Of a stretch of 13,294 nucleotides of DNA, positions 7,702 to 13,294 are shown in pieces (the stretch's first letter is position 1; each line of letters starts with the position of its first letter). The DNA comes from DASQDN01 sp035630195. GTDB taxonomy: Bacteria; Acidobacteriota; Terriglobia; Bryobacterales; Bryobacteraceae. The position numbers and the translations under genes were made by a program. The stretch is from assembly GCA_035630195.1 (NCBI GenBank), contig DASQLD010000363.1:1-13294 (forward strand), in the 5' to 3' direction. A model generated the notes under the pieces. That model had not been told where the DNA came from. It saw only the letters and a list, made by a program, of their open reading frames with translations, and ran no database searches.

Positions 7702-8310
7702 TCAACCCTGTTTGCCGCGCATACGTTCGACGTAGCTTTGCGCGGCCTGTCGAATTGCGGCTCCATCGTGAAACAGCCAGAGCCGGGTGGCATGTAGATC
7801 CACTCGGAACTCGCGCGCCGCGCCGTAGAATGACTTTGGCCGGCTCTCGAAAACATCGTGCAGCAGGACATGCAGGAGTTCGTGGACGCACGTGTTGACG
7901 GATAGGAAGGGCGCCTGATGGCCGTGCGCGAAGTTCAAGGCAATCACGCACAAATGATGTCTTCGATAGAGGGTGGTGACGCCGCTCAATGCTCGTCCTT
8001 TATCCCACTCCATCGGAAGGTGATCCGTAATGACGAAGTTGATCACTCCGGATTCGAGTCCGATGAAGTCGGGTTGGCCGCTGGGCAGGCGGCGAACTTC
8101 ACCGGAAATCGACCTGGACTGAATCTCGATGCCGCAGCGGGCGAAGTCTCTGACAGCCTCGGGCCAGATATGAGACCAGAAACCGCTGAGCTGGTCCGGC
8201 TTGAGTTTCGCTCTGCTATCGATGATGTGAAGCACGTGAACGACGATTGGCGGATCGGCTGATGGCGCCGAGCGTGCGGCCGTCAGAAATAGAACCGCCC
8301 GTCGAGTCAC
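7702..8310 (-). CDS. Putative small zinc metallopeptidase (HExxH), uncharacterised
   Basis: 202 residues of no family I can name. The clearest feature is CVHELLHVLLHD (141-152), a HExxH zinc-binding motif with a further His and Asp just after it. Twenty residues after the second motif His comes REFRVDLHATRLW (166-178), in which E167 and D171 reproduce the ExxxD of gluzincins; thermolysin has exactly this spacing (H142, H146, E166, D170). This supports a real peptidase-like fold rather than a chance match, but no activity is proven. A Trp/Phe-rich segment (42-56) and GVINFVITDHLPMEW (88-102) precede the motif. The N-terminus RRAVLFLTAARSAPSA could be a short, weak signal peptide. The start is GTG at 8310, which shares GTGA with the stop of the nucleoside-hydrolase-like gene; no separate ribosome site is seen, so translation is presumably coupled. 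The CDF gene follows after 32 bases. Confidence 0.72.
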   Translation of the reverse strand: MTRRAVLFLTAARSAPSADPPIVVHVLHIIDSRAKLKPDQLSGFWSHIWPEAVRDFARCGIEIQSRSISGEVRRLPSGQPDFIGLESGVINFVITDHLPMEWDKGRALSGVTTLYRRHHLCVIALNFAHGHQAPFLSVNTCVHELLHVLLHDVFESRPKSFYGAAREFRVDLHATRLWLFHDGAAIRQAAQSYVERMRGKQG

Positions 8311-9350
8311 GACTTAGCGGGTGGCGGAACAGCTAGCTTTTTGTCCTGCAGGTCACGCTTCTTCTGTTCTTCCTCCCGCTCCTTCTGCAACTTCTCAAAC
8401 TCTTCGGGAGTGAACCGGCGGCGGGGCGGCGGCGGAACGGGCTTCGCGGTCACGATCGCACGGATGGCAGCCATCACTTTGTCCTTGTTGGCCGGATCGG
8501 CAACCAATCGTTTGTGCTTACCGGAAGCGTTTGCTGAGAACCGCATTTCGCCATCATCAAGCACTTCGAGCGATCCAGTCCCAGAGAGTTGGAACAGTCC
8601 GGAATCCGGGCGGGCGGCATACATGACGGCAGCGAGATCCTGAGCCGGAGCGTCATATGGCATTGGTTTATACGCGCGATAGAAGTCTACTACAGGATGC
8701 GCCGCGGCCCAGGCAAAGTCTTGTTCGATGCTAGAGGCCGGGTAGGGAAGCGCGTCGCCCACCTCACGTCCGCAGAAGGCGATGGGTGTCGGCCACTCCG
8801 CGAGAACTCTTCGCATGGCAGGAACATCCTGCTTACATTCGGAGACGATCAACAACTTTACTTTCGATTGGATCAGCTCTCGCGTTCCCGCGTAGTCGAG
8901 AGTTCGGGCAAGATATGTGGCTGGCGCGCTTAGAACGACTGTGACGAACCCATCGTAGAAGTACGCAAGCGAGTTGCGCATCAACGCAGTGACTTCGGCG
9001 GAATCGCTTACTCTGCGTATACCGGTCCTGTAAACGGGTTCTCCTTTTTCATCGACACGCCCGATCGCAGCCTTCACCATCGGAGAATCCGGCGGCAATG
9101 GCTTGTCTGCCGCCAAGCCGATGGGCAAAACGCGATTTGCATTCGCCAGAGGCCCAAGTTGATAGAAGCGATAGACGGCATCGACGAAGGTGGCGGCTCC
9201 CAGACTGTTCTCAGTCACGGCAATCGACGCGACTCGCGCTTCCCGTTTGCCTTCTATCCCGTAGAGCAGCGCCAGCGCGAGAGCCGCATCCGGGCGGCTC
9301 ATGGTCGTGTTGTACACAATGCCGCCGATAGGCGTCTGACGGGCCTGCAT
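8307..9350 (-). CDS. Nucleoside-hydrolase-like protein with degenerate active site
   Basis: 347 residues. The body resembles the inosine/uridine-preferring nucleoside hydrolase fold (PF01156), specifically a branch common in Acidobacteria and Planctomycetes: DAALALALLYGIEGKREARV (21-40), FYDGFVTVVLSAPATYL (131-147), KVKLLIVS (163-170), PYDAPAQDLAAVMYAARPD (231-249). Active family members hydrolyse the N-glycosidic bond of nucleosides with a Ca2+ held by an N-terminal DxDPGxDD motif. Here that region reads NTTMSRPD (14-21), keeping only the last Asp. The C-terminal catalytic His-Asp is Q237-D238. Catalysis is therefore doubtful. Residues 297-347 form a tail, first Pro/Arg-rich, then a Glu/Lys/Gln-rich probable coiled coil, ending VPPPAKS, not part of the usual enzyme. 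No signal peptide is seen; ATG at 9350 is the only start, because an in-frame stop lies two codons upstream. It follows the DUF1552 stop by 1 base and overlaps the next gene by 4. Confidence 0.78.
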   Translation of the reverse strand: MQARQTPIGGIVYNTTMSRPDAALALALLYGIEGKREARVASIAVTENSLGAATFVDAVYRFYQLGPLANANRVLPIGLAADKPLPPDSPMVKAAIGRVDEKGEPVYRTGIRRVSDSAEVTALMRNSLAYFYDGFVTVVLSAPATYLARTLDYAGTRELIQSKVKLLIVSECKQDVPAMRRVLAEWPTPIAFCGREVGDALPYPASSIEQDFAWAAAHPVVDFYRAYKPMPYDAPAQDLAAVMYAARPDSGLFQLSGTGSLEVLDDGEMRFSANASGKHKRLVADPANKDKVMAAIRAIVTAKPVPPPPRRRFTPEEFEKLQKEREEEQKKRDLQDKKLAVPPPAKS

Positions 9351-9351
9351 A

Positions 9352-10692
9352 CTAACTTAAGCTGAGATCGACCAGTTGTCCTGTGGAGTCACCCACATGG
9401 TCTGCGCGCACACCCGTCCGTTGCGCCATCGTTGCGAACAGGTTTGTCACAGGAGTTTCGCGCTGGTAGATGATATGCCTGCCCGGAGTAAAGAAGTTGC
9501 CGCCTCGGCCTGCGAGAATCGTCGGCAATTCGTCGTGCAAGTGCGTATCTCCGTCAGAGAGGCCGCTTCCGTAACAGATCATAGAATTGTTCAGGAGGTT
9601 AGAGTCGCCCTCCTTAGTCTCCAACAATCTATGAAGGAATGCGGCGAACAGTTTCACGTGGTAGGTATTGATCGCGCTGATCTTGTCCAGCAGAACGGGG
9701 TTCTTCTGATGGTGCGTGATCGGATGATGGCTGTCCGGTATGCCGATCTCCGGGTAGGGACGGTTCGAGCCCTCACGACCGATCATCACCGTGGCCACAC
9801 GAGTGAGGTCGGCCTGGAAAGCGATGAAAAGCATGTCGGTCATCAGCTTGAAATAGTCGCCGAAGTCGGCTGGAACACCAAACGGCTTCTCGATTCCCGG
9901 GACGATTACTTTGCCGTCCTTTTCGGCTCGCTCGACCTGCTGCTCGACCTGTCGGACGGAAGAGAGATACTCGTCGAGTTTGCGACGGTCCACCGGACCG
10001 ACGGAGGCTTGGACTTTCTTGGTCGATTCCATCACCGAATCGAGAATGCTGCGGCGCATTCCGAGACGGCGAGCGCGGTCTTCGGGACTTGTGAAAACAT
10101 CTGTGCCAAACAGACGCTCGAAGAGAATACGCGGTTCGGAGACTGGCGGCAGCGGCTGGGTCGCAGTTTTCCATGCGATGTTGTAGGCGTAGGAGCATGA
10201 ATAACCGTTGTCGCAGTTTCCCGCCTGGCGCGTTTCTTCGAGACCGATCTCTAGAGATGGAAGTCTGGTTTGTTGCCCGATGGCATTCGCGATGATCTGG
10301 TCCGCTGAAACACCCAGCTTCAAGTTCGAAACGGACTGATGAACGAAGCTTCCGGTCATGTAGGCGGCCAGAGCGCGGCCATGATCGCCTGCGCCGACTA
10401 ACAACGGTCGACCCCAGTTCGCGGTCAGATTCGACAGCATCAGAACTTCACTCTTGAGCGAATCGAGCGGCTGAAGAATCGGCGGCAGTTTGGTCAACGG
10501 ACCGGGGTCGGGAATGACCCAATTCCGCATGTCGATGCCATTGGGGACGTAAAACCACGCGACGCGGAGCGGCGCAGATGTGGCGGCTGTCAAAGCGGGT
10601 GTCATGGCGTCCAGGAATGGCAACGCAACAGTCGCGCCGAGACCTCTGAGAAAAGTTCGTCTCTGGAGCGCCTTCTTTGTGATCGGTGTCAT
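9352..10692 (-). CDS. DUF1552 domain protein, Tat-exported
   Basis: 446 residues, normal length for DUF1552 (PF07586). The N-terminus, with QRRTFLRGLGATVALPFLDAM (10-30), is a clear twin-arginine signal, so the folded protein is probably exported. Recognisable family segments are FYVPNGIDMRNWVIP (47-61), LSNLTANWG (86-94), GDHGRALAAYMTG (102-114), SHHPITHH (321-328) and YGSGLSDGDTHLHDELP (364-380). His/Asp-rich motifs suggest metal binding, as in the related DUF1501 family, but no reaction has been assigned. The start is ATG at 10692, overlapping the stop of the DUF1592-type gene as ATGA; a strong GGAGG lies 10 bases upstream and GAGG 2 bases upstream. DUF1552 is habitually encoded beside DUF1592/DUF1588-type cytochrome proteins, as here. 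The opening MTPITKKALQRRTFLRG is of the kind seen in Acidobacteriota. Confidence 0.94.
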   Translation of the reverse strand: MTPITKKALQRRTFLRGLGATVALPFLDAMTPALTAATSAPLRVAWFYVPNGIDMRNWVIPDPGPLTKLPPILQPLDSLKSEVLMLSNLTANWGRPLLVGAGDHGRALAAYMTGSFVHQSVSNLKLGVSADQIIANAIGQQTRLPSLEIGLEETRQAGNCDNGYSCSYAYNIAWKTATQPLPPVSEPRILFERLFGTDVFTSPEDRARRLGMRRSILDSVMESTKKVQASVGPVDRRKLDEYLSSVRQVEQQVERAEKDGKVIVPGIEKPFGVPADFGDYFKLMTDMLFIAFQADLTRVATVMIGREGSNRPYPEIGIPDSHHPITHHQKNPVLLDKISAINTYHVKLFAAFLHRLLETKEGDSNLLNNSMICYGSGLSDGDTHLHDELPTILAGRGGNFFTPGRHIIYQRETPVTNLFATMAQRTGVRADHVGDSTGQLVDLSLS

Positions 10693-12995
10693 TTCCTCGC
10701 CACCTCCCTAGTATTCTTCAGTTCCCCGCGGCGAGCCTGGAACGGAAGACTATGTACGATTTCCTGAACCAGCGTCTGGAATCGATATTCGGACTTTATC
10801 ATTTTATTGACGATGTCCCGGATCACTACACGATCGTAGTTTTCGGCTCCCCGACCAAGCGCATAAATCAGCATCTTTTCTGTCAGATTCCGCGTGAATT
10901 CTGGTATTTCCTCGGCTAGCAGAGTTCGCAACTGTGCCGGTGTTGAGAACTCGACGCCGTTTGGAAGCGAGCCACCGACCTGAATGGGAGCTTTGTTTTC
11001 TTCCGTTCGCCAGCGGCCGATCGCATCGTAATTTTCGAGGCCGAAACCGAGCGGATCCATCCGACTGTGGCACGACGAGCAAACCGGATCAGCCCGATGC
11101 TTACTCAACGCTTCTCGCAAGGAAGCCGGCGTTCCGGCAACGGCCTCATCCAGAGCGGGAACGTCAGCCGGCGGCGGGGGCGGTGGAGCGCCGAGAATTA
11201 CGTCAAGAATGTATTTGCCTCGGAGCACCGGCGAGGTGCGTACTGGATAACTGGTAAGGGTAAGCACACTGCCATGCGTGAAGATGCCGCCACGTTGCGC
11301 GGGATCGAGTTGGATACGCCGGAACTCCGGCCCCTGCACGTTCTGTATCCCGTAATGGCGGGCCAGACGCGCATTTAGAAAGGAGTAGTCGGCAGTGAGG
11401 AACTCCGAAACCGGCCGGTTTTCGCGCAAGATTGCGTCGAAGAACATACGCGTCTCGGTCTCCATGTCGGCCTGCAACTGAGCGTTCCACATGGGAAACT
11501 TTTCAACGTCAGGCTTCTGCGCGGCGAGCCCTCGAATCTCAAGCCATTGGCCGGCAAAGTTCTCTGCCAGCGCCTTCGATTTCGGGTCTGCGATCATCCG
11601 CACGATCTGCCGGTCAAGAATGCCCGGCTTGCGCAATTGTCTCGTTTCGGCGAGTTTGAGCAACTCCTCATCCGGAGTAGAACTCCAAAGAAAAAAGCTC
11701 ATGCGCGACGCGAGTTCGAGATCCGATATCTTTGCGAATTTGCCCTTCGGATCCCGTTCGACACGAAACAGGAATTGCGGCGAAACCAGCATGGCCTGAA
11801 TGGAGAACTGAACCGCCTGATCCGGCTTGAAACCGGCATCGAGTGCTTTGCGGGCAACCTCCACCAGAATGGCGACCTCGTCCTTTGTCACAGGACGGCG
11901 GTAGGCTTTGCGCGCGAGCGGAGTCATGATTCGCTCAATACAGGCGAGTCCGGTTGCCGGATCGCACAGCATAATCTTGGAGCGTGTTATGTGCTCGCCC
12001 TTGGCCGGGAAGGGCCCCTGGATGTCGAACTTCTCGGGATAGATGGAAAGCGGTTGTGACGCGCCCGGGACCGGCCGGCGCCCGACGGGTGGAGGGGGAA
12101 CAGGCTTGCGGAATTCTTCACCGATCAGCTCTGCGCGGAATTTGTGAAGGCCTGCCGTTAGATAGACTCGGACTTCTTCCTTGCTGCGTTGAGCATCGCG
12201 TGCAACGGTGCTGGTCTCATTCTCGATGGTGGAGACTTCCACCGTGCGAAGGGGCTTGCCGTCCACAGACAGCTGGAGCTTCACAGGTTGGCCCTCGCGT
12301 CCCAGGTGGCCGCGAATCCAAACCCGGAACGAATACTCGGCGTTGTAATCGACATACTCTTCTACTTCAGTCGCTCCGATGTCGATACGCTTTACCTTGT
12401 CGGCCTTCTGCTCCATCACTGCAGGCTTGGGTAGCGGATCGGCCCCGATAGCCAGGGACGCGATTCGTTCGGCCGCAAAGATGTACTTTTCCATCAGTAG
12501 TGGCGATACCGTCAGCACTTCGCCAATATTGTCGAAACCAAGGATAGAATCGTCGGCGGGAAACTCCTCACCAGCTCGGAATCGAACGCCCAACAGGTCG
12601 CGAATCGTATTGGCGTACTCGGCGCGATTCAGACGACGCGCCAGGATTCGGCCGGGGTCCGGCGGACGGGCGCGATCGATTCGGTCGAAGGCGTCTCGGA
12701 CGTAGGTCATCAGGCCCTCTGCCTGCTCCGGCGTCGGCTTGGGTGCGCCTTTGGGCGGCATTTCGCCGGTCCGCACCTTCGCCAGAATTCTCTCCCATGC
12801 GTGTCGACTGTTTTCAATTGACTCCGGCTGCGTGAACTGTTCGATGTTTAGCCCGCCGGAAGCCATGTTGGTGTTGTGGCAGACGGCACAGTTCTTGCGC
12901 AGAACCGGTTGGACGGTTTTCTCGAAAGACGGTTTCTCCGGAGCTGAGGCAATCGCTCGGGACAAGGTAAATGCCAGAATTAGGAGAAGACGCAT
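10689..12995 (-). CDS. PSCyt-DUF1587-DUF1595-DUF1592-DUF1588-DUF1585 secreted protein
   Basis: 768 residues from ATG at 12995; an upstream in-frame TTG at 13010 would add MLLRR. ATG is preferred because it gives a compact signal peptide (MRLLLILAFTLSRAIASA), though neither start has a good ribosome site. Positions here count from the ATG. A cytochrome-like region has heme motif CAVCH (36-40) and GEMPP (77-81, possible distal Met). DUF1587 covers about 120-185 (RLNRAEYANTIRDLLGV; PADDSILGFDNIG). A beta-rich segment, about 203-295 (YSFRVWIRGH; LQLSVDGKPL), resembles a carbohydrate-binding module. A conserved Cys pair (344, 352) precedes DUF1595 (about 355-412, RKAYRRPVTKDE). DUF1592 (about 424-550) and DUF1588 (about 565-665) follow, the latter with a proline run and CSSCH at 639-643, then DUF1585 at the end (FTRNLTEKMLIYALGR). 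It is probably an exported heme protein paired with the DUF1552 product. Family assignment is firm, biochemical role unknown. Confidence 0.94.
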   Translation of the reverse strand: MRLLLILAFTLSRAIASAPEKPSFEKTVQPVLRKNCAVCHNTNMASGGLNIEQFTQPESIENSRHAWERILAKVRTGEMPPKGAPKPTPEQAEGLMTYVRDAFDRIDRARPPDPGRILARRLNRAEYANTIRDLLGVRFRAGEEFPADDSILGFDNIGEVLTVSPLLMEKYIFAAERIASLAIGADPLPKPAVMEQKADKVKRIDIGATEVEEYVDYNAEYSFRVWIRGHLGREGQPVKLQLSVDGKPLRTVEVSTIENETSTVARDAQRSKEEVRVYLTAGLHKFRAELIGEEFRKPVPPPPVGRRPVPGASQPLSIYPEKFDIQGPFPAKGEHITRSKIMLCDPATGLACIERIMTPLARKAYRRPVTKDEVAILVEVARKALDAGFKPDQAVQFSIQAMLVSPQFLFRVERDPKGKFAKISDLELASRMSFFLWSSTPDEELLKLAETRQLRKPGILDRQIVRMIADPKSKALAENFAGQWLEIRGLAAQKPDVEKFPMWNAQLQADMETETRMFFDAILRENRPVSEFLTADYSFLNARLARHYGIQNVQGPEFRRIQLDPAQRGGIFTHGSVLTLTSYPVRTSPVLRGKYILDVILGAPPPPPPADVPALDEAVAGTPASLREALSKHRADPVCSSCHSRMDPLGFGLENYDAIGRWRTEENKAPIQVGGSLPNGVEFSTPAQLRTLLAEEIPEFTRNLTEKMLIYALGRGAENYDRVVIRDIVNKMIKSEYRFQTLVQEIVHSLPFQARRGELKNTREVARK
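10703..10707 (-). promoter_or_regulatory. Ribosome binding site (GGAGG) of the DUF1552 gene
   Basis: On the minus strand GGAGG lies 10 bases before ATG at 10692, with a second GAGG at 10695-10698, both inside the last codons of the upstream DUF1592-type gene. Together with the ATGA overlap this fixes the DUF1552 start and implies translation of the two proteins from one message. Confidence 0.65.
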
Positions 12996-13010
12996 GCGAC
13001 GCAGCAGCAA

Positions 13011-13143
13011 TCTCTAGAAGGCGGTCGCCAAAGCCATAAGATTACAGGCTAACGGCTCTTTTCGGAGCTCGCTTGATACTCCGCCCTGTTATGGAGCGCT
13101 TCGTGCACCATTCGCTCACTTTTTTGATGGTCTTCTGGCCGAT
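13011..13143. other. Intergenic leader upstream of the DUF1592-DUF1552 operon
   Basis: This 133-base gap separates the right-edge partial gene from the cytochrome-like gene and must hold the promoter of the five-gene run if it is transcribed on its own. I see no convincing -35/-10 pair; TAATCT, read on the minus strand shortly upstream of the gene, is only a weak -10 candidate. No strong terminator for the partial gene is visible. Confidence 0.4.
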
Positions 13144-13293
13144 CTATTTGGTTGTTAGGGCAGAATCTGAATGAAGTTTCGAAAACGCTGTCTCCACCCA
13201 CTTTGACGGCAACTCATCGACGGCATTACGCATTCGCTCCTGCCACCATTCTGAGATGTGACTCAGGTCCTCCCTGGCGTAGCGATGTTCGAC
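13144..13293 (-). CDS. 3' end of an unidentified gene (5' end outside window)
   Basis: On the minus strand an open frame enters from the right edge and ends at TAG (13144-13146), giving 49 residues rich in charged and aromatic residues, including EHRYAREDLSHISEWWQERM (2-21) and DELPSKWVETAFSKL. The amphipathic, helix-like composition and the absence of stops suggest a true C-terminus, but 49 codons is too short to be certain. The HRYA-with-Tyr pattern faintly recalls the C-terminus of tyrosine recombinases, not enough to assign one. About 130 bases separate it from the DUF1592-type gene on the same strand. I do not recognise the family. Confidence 0.4.
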   Translation of the reverse strand, partial: VEHRYAREDLSHISEWWQERMRNAVDELPSKWVETAFSKLHSDSALTTK

Positions 13294-13294
13294 C

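Noticed and set aside
8405..8450. GC-rich run of CGG triplets that looks like a simple repeat
   Set aside because: It is coding sequence for the Pro/Arg-rich stretch at the start of the tail of the nucleoside-hydrolase-like protein; it is not a separate repeat element.
9376..10200. A 274-codon open frame on the plus strand
   Set aside because: It lies wholly antisense to the firmly identified DUF1552 gene and its product has no recognisable domain; it is explained by the codon bias of a GC-rich gene.
13094..13125. GAGCG...CGCTC hairpin followed by six T on plus, resembling a terminator
   Set aside because: The stem is only 5 base pairs with a 14-base loop, and no plus-strand gene ends just before it.
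13091..13174. Small hydrophobic 27-codon frame (MERFVHHSLTFLMVFWPIYL...) on plus
   Set aside because: It has no ribosome binding site, overlaps the end of the right-edge minus-strand frame and is too short to separate from chance.
1..13294. Defence system, prophage or insertion sequence
   Set aside because: No transposase, integrase, inverted-repeat pair, restriction, CRISPR or toxin-antitoxin gene can be recognised; the accessory flavour comes from the DUF modules only.

Overview
This window looks like chromosomal DNA from an Acidobacteriota member, most likely of the Bryobacterales/Solibacter type. That placement is an inference from gene content: two separate pairs of 'Planctomycete-type' secreted cytochrome-like and Tat-exported proteins (DUF1549/DUF1553 with DUF1501, and DUF1587/1592/1588/1585 with DUF1552), frequent GTG/TTG starts, moderately high GC by eye, and protein wording typical of that order. 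Planctomycetes or Verrucomicrobia carry the same families and are not excluded. No rRNA, tRNA, CRISPR array, insertion sequence or phage gene is visible, and there is no gene-free stretch longer than about 135 bases.

Layout, left to right: (1) the 3' part of a sucrase/ferredoxin-like (thioredoxin-fold [2Fe-2S]) protein on + (2-490), ending 2 bases from the next, convergent gene. (2) A minus-strand pair transcribed from 4542 to 493: a PSCyt1-DUF1549-DUF1553 protein followed 3 bases later by a DUF1501 protein. (3) An 88-base divergent gap with possible back-to-back -10 boxes. (4) On +, a sodium:solute symporter (4631-6229) and a DUF4112 membrane protein (6260-6769). (5) A five-gene minus-strand run transcribed from about 12995 to 6764: multi-domain DUF1592-type cytochrome-like protein, DUF1552 protein, nucleoside-hydrolase-like protein, small HExxH metallopeptidase-like protein and CDF metal transporter. 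The first four overlap by 4 bases or lie 1 base apart. (6) The 3' end of an unidentified minus-strand gene (13144-13293) at the right edge.

How the parts may work together: each cytochrome-like protein is paired with a Tat-signal partner (DUF1501 or DUF1552), the usual arrangement of these families, so the window carries two versions of one theme: an exported heme/cysteine-motif protein plus an exported partner, possibly acting on an external substrate. The molecular function of these families is not established. The symporter sits between them and could import a product, but that is only contextual. The most unusual part is the tail of the second operon. There a nucleoside-hydrolase fold that has lost most of its N-terminal Asp motif, with an added charged Pro-rich tail, is translationally coupled to an uncharacterised small protease-like protein whose HExxH...ExxxD spacing equals that of thermolysin. 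This is the best candidate for something undescribed, but no activity can be proven from sequence alone.
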